DNA of 64,000 bases, taken from contig NZ_JANZXB010000009.1 of assembly GCF_025371035.1 (NCBI RefSeq), positions 62,001 through 126,000 on the forward strand. The letters are read 5' to 3'. This document shows positions 12,003-19,534 of the stretch, in pieces. Under the pieces are notes generated by a model. It had not been told where the DNA came from. It saw nothing but the letters and a program-made list of their open reading frames with translations, and ran no database searches. Both the position numbers and the translations under genes were made by a program. How positions within the stretch are numbered: position 1 is the stretch's first letter; every line of letters starts with the position of its first letter. The DNA is from Sphingomonas sp. LC-1. Lineage in GTDB: Bacteria; Pseudomonadota; Alphaproteobacteria; Sphingomonadales; Sphingomonadaceae.

Positions 12003-12313
12003 GACAAATGACCCATGCCTGTCCCGATCCCGGCGGGCAAGCGGTGACGCCCAAACCGGCCTGTGCAGCGCCCCCCTGTATCGCGGGAAAGGGACGGCGA
12101 TGGAATGGCTTGGCATTTCGCAGCCACGGCCAAGGCCTCGGCGATTTTATGGCACCTTCGTAATCTTTCGTTGCCGAAAGGGGGCAGGGGTTCTCCCGCT
12201 GCGCCGCACTATTATTTCGGAGGCGCATCCAACCGCCAATTACAGGCGTTTCTGCGCCTTGAAATCGCGGCTGGGCCAAGACCGGCCGGCTGGCCGTATG
12301 AGGGAGACCCGTT
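12003..12313. other. Intergenic region without a convincing gene
   Basis: A 311-base divergent spacer between thiD and the bestrophin gene. It contains a small perfect hairpin CTTTCG-TTGC-CGAAAG at about 12164-12179 and a few AT-rich patches (for example around 12140-12165) that could hold promoters for either side. Short open frames here look like random high-GC frames. No tRNA, riboswitch or repeat was recognised. Confidence 0.5.
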
Positions 12314-13198
12314 TTGATCGTCGATGCCGTACCCCGTACCCGCATCATCATAGCAGAAGTCTGGCGCCCGTTGCTGGCGCTGTTCATCTGGGACGTGATC
12401 GTCACGGTCGCCTATTATGTCCTGCCGTTCAAGGCGCCCTCGCTGCCGCTGACGCTGTTCGGCACCGCGCTGGCGCTGTTCCTGGGGTTCCGCACCAACT
12501 CGGCCTATCAGCGCTGGTGGGAGGGACGGCAACTCTGGGGCCTGATGATCAACGCCTCGCGCAATATCGCGCGTAGCGCGCGTAACTTCCTGCCCGATCC
12601 CGAGGCGCACGACCTGAAGCGGTCGATCGTGCTGCGCCAGATCGCCTATGTGAACGCGCTGCGCTGTCAGTTGCGCAAGCAGCCGGTGGATGGCGAAGTC
12701 CTGCGCTTCCTGTCGCGCGGCGAGGCGGAGCCCGCGCTCCAGCGGACCAACACCGCCAACGGCCTGCTCGACGGCACCGGCCGCCGGATCGACGATGCGC
12801 GGCGCAAGGGCTGGATCGACACGATTCAGCAGACGCAGATGGAATCGGTGCTGGTCGACATCGCCAATTCGCAGGGCGGCATGGAGCGGCTGAAGAACAC
12901 GCCGCTGCCCAACCAGTATCGCTTCATCCCGGCCTTCTTTACCCGGCTGTTCTGCGTGTTGCTGCCGATCGGGCTGGTCGAGACGCTGGGCTTCGCCACG
13001 CCGGTCGGGTCGTCGATCGCGGGGCTGATGTTCCTGGCCGCGCTGCAGATCGGTGACGACCTGGTCGATCCCTTTTCGGACACGGTCCACGACCTGCCGC
13101 TGAGCGCGATGTGCCGCACGATCGAGATCGACCTGCTCCAGTCGATCGGCGACCCCGCGCCAGAGCCGATGAAGCCGGTTGACGGAGTGCTCTGGTAA
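12314..13198 (+). CDS. Bestrophin-family anion channel protein
   Basis: A 294-residue inner-membrane protein of the bestrophin/UPF0187 family. It has two N-terminal hydrophobic helices (LLALFIWDVIVTVAYYV and LTLFGTALALFLGFRTNSAYQRWWEGRQLWG, with the family signature FRTN-AYQRWWEGR), a long cytoplasmic helical region, then a helix pair near 215-245 (FCVLLPIGLVETLGF, SSIAGLMFLAALQIGDDLVDPF). The DPF motif after the last helix is typical of the family. The start is a TTG at 12314, preceded seven bases upstream by AGGGAG. Bacterial bestrophins are channels; ion preference cannot be read from sequence. Confidence 0.88.
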   Translation: MIVDAVPRTRIIIAEVWRPLLALFIWDVIVTVAYYVLPFKAPSLPLTLFGTALALFLGFRTNSAYQRWWEGRQLWGLMINASRNIARSARNFLPDPEAHDLKRSIVLRQIAYVNALRCQLRKQPVDGEVLRFLSRGEAEPALQRTNTANGLLDGTGRRIDDARRKGWIDTIQQTQMESVLVDIANSQGGMERLKNTPLPNQYRFIPAFFTRLFCVLLPIGLVETLGFATPVGSSIAGLMFLAALQIGDDLVDPFSDTVHDLPLSAMCRTIEIDLLQSIGDPAPEPMKPVDGVLW

Positions 13199-13217
13199 GT
13201 CGGCCGCCGATGCGGGA

Positions 13218-14651
13218 TCAGGCGGCGTTGTCGATGCCCAGTTCGCCCAGCTTGCGATACAGCGTCGAACGCCCGATCCCCAGCCGCCGCGCCACCTCGG
13301 TCATCCGCCCGCGATAATGGCTGATCGCCAGGCGGATGACGTCGGCCTCGATATCTTCCAGCGGGCGCAGATTGCCGTCGGGGCGGAACAGGTTGATCCC
13401 GCCGCTATGCGTCGCCCCGGCATTCGAACTGCCGACCGAGGGGCGGTCGCCCAGCGACGCGATCTGCGGGAAATCGGCCGGGGTCAGCGCGTCGCCCTCG
13501 CACAGCACGGCGGCGCGGAAGAGCGCGTTCTGCAACTGGCGGACATTGCCCGGCCAGTCATAGCGGCTCAGCAGGTCCAGCGCGTCCTCGGTGATGTCCA
13601 GCGCGCGCAGGCCCGGCTGTTGCGCGATGCGGCCCAGCAGATGCCGGGTCAGCGCGGGTATGTCCTCCGCCCGGTCGCGCAGCGCGGGAACCGCGACATG
13701 GACGACGTTGAGCTTGTAATACAGGTCTTCGCGGAAGCGTCCCGCCTCCACCGCCTCCAGCAGGCGGCCGTCGGTGGCGGCGATGATGCGCACATCGACC
13801 TCGCGCGCATGGCGGGCGCCCAGCGGAACGATCGTGCCGGTTTGCAGCATGTCCAGCAATCGCGCCTGGGTCTCGGGCGGCATGCCCGATACTTCGTCCA
13901 GGAACAGGGTCGACCCGTCGGCCTCGACCATCTTGCCGATCCGCCGTTCGAAGGCCCCGGCAAAGGCGCCTTCCTCATGGCCGAAGATGATGCTGTCGAG
14001 CAGATTGGCCGCCGTCGTGGCGCAGTTGACGCGGATCATCGGGCGTTCGGCGCGGGGCGAGGCGACGTGGATCGCCTCGGCCAGCGATTCCTTGCCGACG
14101 CCGCCTTCGCCCTCGATCAGTACCGCCACACGGGCCCGCGCCGCCTTGGCGGCGACGGCGAGCGCCGCGCGGAATTCGGGTGCGTCGCCGACGATCTCGT
14201 CAAAGGCGAGGAGTGCGGGAATCTTCTCGGTCAGCGGGCGAAGCTCGCCGCTGGTCTGCCCGGCGACGCAGGCTTCCAGTGCGGCGAGAAGCCGTTCGGG
14301 GGCCAGGGGCTTGACCAGGAAGTCGGTCGCCCCCGCGCGTATCGCCGCCACCGCCTGCGCCACCGACTCATTGGCGGTCAGCATCAAAATGGGCAGTTCG
14401 GGGCGCAAACGGTGGCAGTCAGCGATCAACTGGGTCGCGTCGGCACCGGGGGCCCAATGGTCGATCAGCACGGCGTCCAGCTCACGCCCCTGCGCGGACC
14501 CCAGCACCGAAGCCGCCATGTCCGCATCGGTCGCGAACAGCGTGCGCCATCCGCCGCGCTGCGCCAGCGCGGCGATCAGCCGACGCTGTGCAGGTTCGTC
14601 ATCGATCAGCAGCAGCAAACGTTGACCGTTGCGCGTCATATCATGTCCCAT
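13218..14651 (-). CDS. NtrC-like response regulator with altered GAFTGA loop
   Basis: A 477-residue regulator: receiver domain 1-125 (phospho-Asp near 64, VLIDHWAPGAD; Lys in FLVKPL), AAA+ domain 150-380 and Fis-type helix-turn-helix at about 436-470 (MTEVARRLGIGRSTLYRKL). The AAA+ domain keeps Walker A (GEGGVGKES, 181-189), Walker B (LFLDEV, 249-254) and the arginine-finger region FREDLYYKLNVVHV. The sigma-54 contact loop reads GAFAGA (228-233) rather than GAFTGA; the missing Thr is normally important for sigma-54 remodelling. It may therefore act on another holoenzyme or have weakened activation. It is a single gene, divergent from the cox/pnt operon. Confidence 0.85.
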   Translation of the reverse strand: MGHDMTRNGQRLLLLIDDEPAQRRLIAALAQRGGWRTLFATDADMAASVLGSAQGRELDAVLIDHWAPGADATQLIADCHRLRPELPILMLTANESVAQAVAAIRAGATDFLVKPLAPERLLAALEACVAGQTSGELRPLTEKIPALLAFDEIVGDAPEFRAALAVAAKAARARVAVLIEGEGGVGKESLAEAIHVASPRAERPMIRVNCATTAANLLDSIIFGHEEGAFAGAFERRIGKMVEADGSTLFLDEVSGMPPETQARLLDMLQTGTIVPLGARHAREVDVRIIAATDGRLLEAVEAGRFREDLYYKLNVVHVAVPALRDRAEDIPALTRHLLGRIAQQPGLRALDITEDALDLLSRYDWPGNVRQLQNALFRAAVLCEGDALTPADFPQIASLGDRPSVGSSNAGATHSGGINLFRPDGNLRPLEDIEADVIRLAISHYRGRMTEVARRLGIGRSTLYRKLGELGIDNAA

Positions 14652-14665
14652 ACACCCTGTTGACG

Positions 14666-14723
14666 GCGCTATAGCGCAACTTTGTTAAAATCTGCCTTAA
14701 TTCGGGACAGTGGTGACACTGTC
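14666..14723. promoter_or_regulatory. Two perfect dyads between the NtrC-like gene and the pnt operon
   Basis: A 12-base palindrome GCGCTATAGCGC lies at 14666-14677, and a dyad GACAGTG-GTGA-CACTGTC at 14706-14723. Both sit just upstream of the NtrC-like start (14651, minus strand) and upstream of the plus-strand operon. They are candidate operator sites, possibly for the adjacent Fis-type regulator. This is inference from symmetry and position. Confidence 0.45.
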
Positions 14724-14887
14724 TGGTTAAAGAGGTCTTTCTATCGATGGCGTCGGGTTGTGGCCGTGGATTCGTGGACCCGGGATGAACGTTTCGGGGT
14801 TGATCCCCCTGTCCCGAGGAATAAGCTTGGGAGATGGTCATGACGGCGGGACCGACCGCCATAAGGCCGATAGCGGAGGTGAGGATC

Positions 14888-15022
14888 ATGGCGGCCAATG
14901 ACACCGGCACCGGCGGAATGAAGGCGCATGTCGCCACGTACGACCTGATGATCGCGATGCTCAAATGGGGTGCGGTCGTTGTCGCCATTTTGGTCGCAAT
15001 CGTCCTCTGGCTGATCGCCTGA
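14888..15022 (+). CDS. aa3-type cytochrome c oxidase subunit IV-like small membrane protein
   Basis: A 44-residue single-span protein: a short polar N-terminus with MKAHVATYDLMIAM, followed by one transmembrane helix (LKWGAVVVAILVAIVLWLIA). The pattern M-x-x-H-x-x-T-Y-x-x-x-I-x-x-x-K-W-G then a helix is that of the bacterial aa3 oxidase subunit IV family (Pfam COX4_pro_2). The ATG at 14888, preceded by GGAGGTGAGG, is preferred over the in-frame ATG at 14834. It lies four bases before pntA and is probably co-transcribed with it; no oxidase genes are nearby. Its role with transhydrogenase is unknown. Confidence 0.75.
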   Translation: MAANDTGTGGMKAHVATYDLMIAMLKWGAVVVAILVAIVLWLIA

Positions 15023-15026
15023 TTCC

Positions 15027-16154
15027 ATGGGCACGCGCATCGCGGTCCTGCGCGAAACCGTTGCAGGCGAAGCCCGGGTCGCCGCCACGCCGGAGACGGT
15101 ACGAAAGCTGATCGCGCTGGGCGCGACACTGCTGGTCGAAGGTGGGGCGGGGGCAGGCGCAGGGATCCCCGACGCCGATTACGAACAGGCGGGCGCGACG
15201 CTCGGCGAACGGAGCGATGTGCTGGCTGACGCGGAGATCGTGCTGGCGGTGCAGGCACCGGATGCGGGCATGCTGGGCGGGGCCGCGCCGGGGGCCTGGG
15301 TGATCGCGGCGTTCGACCCGTTTCGACGCGGCGAGGCGGTGGCGGCCTATGCGGCGGCGGGGCTGGAGGCGCTGGCGATGGACTGGATGCCGCGCATCAC
15401 CCGCGCCCAGTCGATGGACATTCTGTCCTCCCAGTCCAACCTGGCCGGGTACAAGGCGGTGCTGGAGGCGGCGGGTGCCTATGGCCGGGCCTTTCCGATG
15501 ATGATGACGGCGGCGGGCACGATCCCGGCGGCGCGGGTCTTCGTCATGGGGGTGGGCGTGGCCGGGCTTCAGGCGATCGCGACCGCGCGGCGGCTGGGCG
15601 CGCAGGTGTCGGCCACCGACGTCCGCTCCGCCACGCGCGAACAGATCCAGTCGCTGGGCGCCAAGCCGATCTTCGTCGAAGGCGTGGCGGGGATCGAGGG
15701 CGAGGGCGCGGGCGGCTATGCCGGCGAGACGAGCGAGGAATATCGCGCCGCGCAAGCGGAACTGGTCGCCGGGCATATCGCCAGGCAGGATGTCGTCATC
15801 ACCACCGCGCTGATCCCCGGCCGCCCGGCGCCGCGCCTCGTCACCGATGCGCAGGTCGCGACGATGCGGCCGGGCAGCGTCATCGTCGATCTGGCGGTCG
15901 AGGCCGGGGGCAATGTCGAAGGCGCGATGCCGGGCGAGGTCGTCCAGCGGCACGGCGTCACGATCATCGGTCACCGCAACATGGCCAGCCGCCTGGCGGC
16001 GGACGCCTCGGCACTGTTCGCGCGCAATATGTACAATTTCCTGGCGGCGTTCTGGGACAAGGAGGCCGGAAGGCCGGTCCTCGACGCCGAAATCGGCGAC
16101 GCGATCCGCCTGACGCGAGGCGGGCAGGTGGTGAATCCGAGGTTGCGGTCGTGA
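15027..16154 (+). CDS. pntA: NAD(P) transhydrogenase subunit alpha part 1
   Basis: The soluble NAD(H)-binding subunit (domain I) of proton-translocating transhydrogenase, which drives NADPH formation using the proton gradient. The 375-residue protein shows RIAVLRETVAGEARVAATPETVRKL at the N-terminus, the SQSNLAGYKAV and MMMTAAGTIPAARVFVMGVGVAGLQAIATARRLGA nucleotide-binding region, and VITTALIPGRPAPRLVT. It lacks the membrane part, which is encoded separately, as in Rhodospirillum-type three-subunit enzymes. The partner genes follow but are separated by an inserted DUF559 gene within palindromic repeats. Confidence 0.93.
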   Translation: MGTRIAVLRETVAGEARVAATPETVRKLIALGATLLVEGGAGAGAGIPDADYEQAGATLGERSDVLADAEIVLAVQAPDAGMLGGAAPGAWVIAAFDPFRRGEAVAAYAAAGLEALAMDWMPRITRAQSMDILSSQSNLAGYKAVLEAAGAYGRAFPMMMTAAGTIPAARVFVMGVGVAGLQAIATARRLGAQVSATDVRSATREQIQSLGAKPIFVEGVAGIEGEGAGGYAGETSEEYRAAQAELVAGHIARQDVVITTALIPGRPAPRLVTDAQVATMRPGSVIVDLAVEAGGNVEGAMPGEVVQRHGVTIIGHRNMASRLAADASALFARNMYNFLAAFWDKEAGRPVLDAEIGDAIRLTRGGQVVNPRLRS

Positions 16155-16609
16155 CGATCCTCCCCGGAACGGGGAGGGGGACCGGCGAAGCCGGTGGAGG
16201 GGGCGCGCGGCAGAGGCTGCGTCCTGAAGTATCGCTGGCCCGCAAATTGCGACGGCGTATGACCCTGCCGGAGGTCATGCTTTGGCAGCAACTTCGCGGC
16301 TCGCCCGGCGGCGTCCGATTTCGCCGGCAGCATCCCATCGGGTGCTATGTCGCCGATTTCTTCTGCGCGAGCGCTCGGTTGATCATCGAAGTCGATGGCG
16401 CCGTGCACAGTCTTGAGGCACGCCCAATCCGCGATTTCGCGCGCGACCGATTTATGAACGAAAACGGGTACAGGGTCATGCGGGTCGGGGCCGCCGACAT
16501 CATGCGCGACGTCGAGGCGGTTGCCGCTTCGATCGTCTCGCTGGCGGCGGCCCCCCTCCACCACTCGCCTTCGGCGAGCGGTCCCCCTCCCCGTACCGGG
16601 GAGGAATAG
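16151..16609 (+). CDS. DUF559 (VSR/PD-(D/E)XK-like) endonuclease-domain protein
   Basis: Up to 152 residues. The conserved core is [44 protein letters not shown] and [21 protein letters not shown], matching the DUF559 family, which is related to very-short-patch-repair nucleases. The Asp in VADF and the E-V-D of IIEVDG are the likely PD-(D/E)XK catalytic residues. The longest frame uses a GTG at 16151 and reads through the flanking repeat; the real start may be internal, such as the ATG at 16259 or a rare codon before it. The C-terminal 20 residues are also repeat-encoded. Activity is unproven for this family. Confidence 0.75.
   Translation: MTILPGTGRGTGEAGGGGARQRLRPEVSLARKLRRRMTLPEVMLWQQLRGSPGGVRFRRQHPIGCYVADFFCASARLIIEVDGAVHSLEARPIRDFARDRFMNENGYRVMRVGAADIMRDVEAVAASIVSLAAAPLHHSPSASGPPPRTGEE
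16158..16606. mobile_element. Palindrome-bounded element carrying a DUF559 gene
   Basis: The left end (16158-16204) and right end (16551-16606) are inverted copies of one repeat: TCCTCCCCGG(A/T)ACGGGGAGG, then GGGGACCG, a variable short stem-loop (GGCGAAGCC on the left; GCC-TTCG-GGC type on the right), then TGGAGGGGG. The interior holds a DUF559 gene. The element sits exactly between pntA and the second pnt gene, which are adjacent in related operons. No target duplication is obvious. The same repeat design without a gene occurs at 8931-9048 and as a half copy near 26478. Mobility is inferred from the repeats, not shown. Confidence 0.7.
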
Positions 16610-16610
16610 C

Positions 16611-16910
16611 ATGGACTTCATAGCGATCCTGTCGATCTTCGTACTGGCGTGTTTCGTCGGCTATTATGTCGTCTGGTCGGTCACGCCCGCATTGCACACG
16701 CCGTTGATGGCGGTGACCAACGCCATTTCCTCGGTCATCATCGTCGGTGCGCTCATCGCGGCGGCGGCGTCTTCGGGGGCGACCGGCTCCGGTGTCGCCA
16801 AGTGGCTGGGTCTGGGCGCGGTGGTGCTGGCCAGCATCAACATCTTCGGCGGCTTTGCGGTGACGCAGCGGATGCTCGCCATGTACCGCAAGAAGGAGAA
16901 GCGCTCGTGA
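16611..16910 (+). CDS. pntAB: NAD(P) transhydrogenase subunit alpha part 2
   Basis: A 99-residue membrane subunit (part of domain II) of proton-translocating transhydrogenase, with three hydrophobic helices: [39 protein letters not shown] and [20 protein letters not shown], ending in [30 protein letters not shown] is the family hallmark. The start ATG at 16611 is preceded by GGGGAGG from the end of the inserted repeat, so the element appears to supply its ribosome-binding site. Its stop overlaps the pntB GTG. Confidence 0.93.
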   Translation: MDFIAILSIFVLACFVGYYVVWSVTPALHTPLMAVTNAISSVIIVGALIAAAASSGATGSGVAKWLGLGAVVLASINIFGGFAVTQRMLAMYRKKEKRS

Positions 16911-18469
16911 TCGCCCCAGTGTCACCCGCGCTGCCGCCTGCGCCCCTTGCCCCTGCGGTCGAGGCCGTTGCCGCGAACCCCTGGGTGTCGCTCGCCTATC
17001 TGGTGGCGGGGGTGTGCTTCATCCTGGCGCTGCGCGGGCTGTCCAGCCCGACGACCAGCCAGCGCGGCAATCGCTTCGGCATGATCGGTATGGCGATTGC
17101 CGTCGTCACGACGTTGGTGACGCATATGCCATCGATAGGCTCCGGTTGGACGGCGGCATGTGAAATCGGAGAGGCCGTTTGCCCCTTTGGTTCTCAGATT
17201 GATTGGGTCGCCGTTCTCGAAATTCTCGCCGCCATCGGCCTGGGCGCGCTGATCGGCATCACCACCGCCCGCCGCATCGCGATGACCGCGATGCCGCAGC
17301 TGGTCGCCGCCTTCCACTCCCTCGTCGGCCTTGCCGCGGTCGCGGTCGCCTGTGCCGCCTTCCTCAATCCGGTCGCCTTCGACATCGCCGACATGGTGGT
17401 GCCGATGATCGGACAGCCCTTTGCCAGCATCCATGTCGTCAGCCGGGTGGAGATGGCGCTGGGCGTGGCGATCGGCGCAATCACCTTTTCCGGTTCGGTC
17501 ATCGCCTTCCTCAAGCTCAACGGCAATATGGGGGGCAAGCCGATCCTGCTGCCCGGCCGCCATGCGCTGAACGCAGGGCTGCTCGGCGCGATCGTCATTC
17601 TGGTCGCGATGTTTACCCGGGATCAGGCGCCGTGGATCTTCTGGACGATCACGATCCTGTCCTTCGCGATCGGCTTCCTGTTGATCATCCCCATCGGCGG
17701 CGCGGACATGCCGGTCGTGGTGTCGATGCTGAACAGCTATTCGGGCTGGGCCGCCGCGGCGATGGGCTTCACGCTGCACAATACGGCGATGATCATCACC
17801 GGCGCGCTGGTGGGCAGCTCGGGTGCGATCCTGTCCTACATCATGTGCCGCGCAATGAACCGCAGCTTCATCAGCGTCATCGCGGGCGGCTTCGGCGCGA
17901 GCGATGCCGGGGCGAGCACGGGCGGCGCGGGCGTGGACCGGCCCTGGAAGCGCGGCAGTGCGGAGGACGCGGCCTTTCTGATGAGCCAGGCCGAACAGGT
18001 CGTCATCGTCCCTGGATACGGCATGGCGGTGGCCCAGGCGCAGCATGTCCTGCGCGAGATGGGCGACCTTCTCAAGAAAGAAGGGGTGCGCGTCAAATAC
18101 GCCATCCACCCGGTCGCAGGGAGGATGCCCGGCCATATGAACGTCCTCCTGGCCGAGGCGAACGTCCCCTATGACGAGGTGTTCGAACTGGAGGACATCA
18201 ACGCCGAGTTCGCGCAGACGGATGTCGCCTTCGTCATCGGCGCCAACGACGTGACCAATCCGGCGGCCAAGACCGACCGCTCTTCCCCCATTTACGGCAT
18301 GCCCGTGCTCGACGTGGAGAAAGCCAAGACGGTGCTCTTCATCAAGCGGTCGATGGGCGGCGTCGGCTATGCGGGTGTCGACAACGAGCTATTTTATCGT
18401 GACAACACGATGATGCTGCTGGCAGACGCCAAGAAGATGGTCGAGGAGATCGTCAAGGCGCTCGGCTGA
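16907..18469 (+). CDS. pntB: NAD(P) transhydrogenase subunit beta
   Basis: The membrane and NADP(H)-binding subunit (domains II and III), 520 residues from a GTG at 16907 that overlaps the pntAB stop (GTGA). Several helices are followed by [53 protein letters not shown] and the NADP domain motifs [46 protein letters not shown] and [12 protein letters not shown]. Compared with typical PntB it has about 25 extra residues after the first helix region (around 17124-17215), containing a CEIGEAVC segment. This stretch is less GC-rich than its surroundings. Confidence 0.93.
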   Translation: MIAPVSPALPPAPLAPAVEAVAANPWVSLAYLVAGVCFILALRGLSSPTTSQRGNRFGMIGMAIAVVTTLVTHMPSIGSGWTAACEIGEAVCPFGSQIDWVAVLEILAAIGLGALIGITTARRIAMTAMPQLVAAFHSLVGLAAVAVACAAFLNPVAFDIADMVVPMIGQPFASIHVVSRVEMALGVAIGAITFSGSVIAFLKLNGNMGGKPILLPGRHALNAGLLGAIVILVAMFTRDQAPWIFWTITILSFAIGFLLIIPIGGADMPVVVSMLNSYSGWAAAAMGFTLHNTAMIITGALVGSSGAILSYIMCRAMNRSFISVIAGGFGASDAGASTGGAGVDRPWKRGSAEDAAFLMSQAEQVVIVPGYGMAVAQAQHVLREMGDLLKKEGVRVKYAIHPVAGRMPGHMNVLLAEANVPYDEVFELEDINAEFAQTDVAFVIGANDVTNPAAKTDRSSPIYGMPVLDVEKAKTVLFIKRSMGGVGYAGVDNELFYRDNTMMLLADAKKMVEEIVKALG

Positions 18470-18484
18470 GTGCCCGATTCGGAC

Positions 18485-18506
18485 TGACGTCGACTCCCGG
18501 ACGTCA
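18485..18506. promoter_or_regulatory. Dyad operator candidate TGACGTC-N8-GACGTCA
   Basis: Perfect 7-base arms (18485-18491 and 18500-18506) flank an 8-base spacer that contains a GANTC site (GACTC, 18492-18496); a second GANTC (GATTC) lies about 20 bases upstream. It lies between the pntB stop and the winged-helix gene at 18613, and could be an autoregulatory operator. This is inference from position and symmetry. Confidence 0.45.
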
Positions 18507-18612
18507 TTTCAATCGCTGGATCGACGGGGCGGCGTAAACTATTTTCACGCCCGCCCGGTCCGTGCGATCCGGCGATGGACGAGCCTTTTCCAGAGGCGGC
18601 GGGGGGAAGAGA

Positions 18613-19533
18613 GTGGACGGACAAGAGCTTTACGGCGGCGGCTTTGGAGCCGTGGTGATCAGCGCACCTGCGCTTTCCGTAGCGGCAAGCGACGCCGTGC
18701 AGCAGGCCGGGGGGCGGGTGCTGCGTACGATCGCATGGACGGAGGTCGCGGATCAGATCGGACACCAGGCAGGCCGTCCGCTGCTTCTGGTCGACACGCA
18801 TGGCGCGGAGCCCGCCGCGATGGAAATCGCGCTGGCCCGGATCGACGCGGTGGCGACCGCGCTGGACCTGCCCATTGTGGTCAGTCTCGCTTCGGCGGAG
18901 ATCGATCTGGTCGCCGCCATGCTGCTCGGCCCGCGCGTCGCGATGCTGTGCGACGCCAGCCAGGTCGAACTGGTCGCCGCGCTGGCCATTGCGGGAACGA
19001 GCATCAGCGCCCCCTCGCTGCTCCACTCGCATTTCCGCGAGGGAGAGTCGGAACGGCTCCGGCGGCTGAACGCCGAAGTGGCGCGCATCGCCGAGGCGCT
19101 GGCGCGGCTGTCGGTGGAGGAGGAGCAGAGCCGGCGCGGTGGCGTCGGTGATCGCCATCAGAGTTTCCACGCCGCTCCGGCGCGGGTGCATCCCGGCGAT
19201 GCCGAACTGGTTCGCCGGATGATCCGCGCGCGGCGTCTGCGCGACGGCTTTTTCGGGGCGGGCCTGTTCGAGGAACCGGCCTGGGACATGCTGCTCGATC
19301 TCTACGCGGCCAGTCTGGAGGGATCGCAGGTGTCGGTGTCCAGCCTGTGTATCGCCGCCGCCGTCGCGCCGACGACCGCGCTGCGCTGGATCGGCAAGAT
19401 GACCGAGGCGGGGCTGTTCGCGCGCCAGCCCGATCCGGGCGACCGCCGCCGCGCCTTCATGGTGCTGACGCCCCGCGCACTTGACGGGATGCGCGCTTAT
19501 CTAGATGCGGCGCGTCGGCTGGGGACGCTGTAA
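18613..19533 (+). CDS. Winged-helix (MarR-like) DNA-binding protein with receiver-like N-terminus
   Basis: A 306-residue cytoplasmic protein. Residues about 8-125 form an alternating beta/alpha pattern (VVISAPALSVAAS, RPLLLVDTHGAEP, LDLPIVVSLASAE, GPRVAMLCDAS) resembling a degenerate receiver domain with no clear acidic pocket. The C-terminal 100 residues are a MarR-type winged helix (WDMLLDLYAASLEGSQVSVSSL, AAAVAPTTALRWIGKMTEAGLF, DPGDRRRAFMVLTPRAL). The GTG at 18613, preceded by GGGGGAAGAG, is the preferred start. It appears to be a stand-alone gene; target genes are unknown. Confidence 0.7.
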   Translation: MDGQELYGGGFGAVVISAPALSVAASDAVQQAGGRVLRTIAWTEVADQIGHQAGRPLLLVDTHGAEPAAMEIALARIDAVATALDLPIVVSLASAEIDLVAAMLLGPRVAMLCDASQVELVAALAIAGTSISAPSLLHSHFREGESERLRRLNAEVARIAEALARLSVEEEQSRRGGVGDRHQSFHAAPARVHPGDAELVRRMIRARRLRDGFFGAGLFEEPAWDMLLDLYAASLEGSQVSVSSLCIAAAVAPTTALRWIGKMTEAGLFARQPDPGDRRRAFMVLTPRALDGMRAYLDAARRLGTL

Positions 19534-19534
19534 C

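Noticed and set aside
12003-12200. Possible TPP riboswitch upstream of thiD
   Set aside because: The minus-strand leader shows no CTGAGA or ACCTGA-type THI-box core, so no riboswitch was called.
14685-14700. Possible CtrA site TTAA-N8-TTAA
   Set aside because: The consensus needs seven spacer bases and this has eight. The single TTAAC at 10197 near the ccrM start was also not called.
16649-16906. N-terminal extension of pntB
   Set aside because: It overlaps pntAB in another frame; the GTG at 16907 overlapping the pntAB stop is the expected start.
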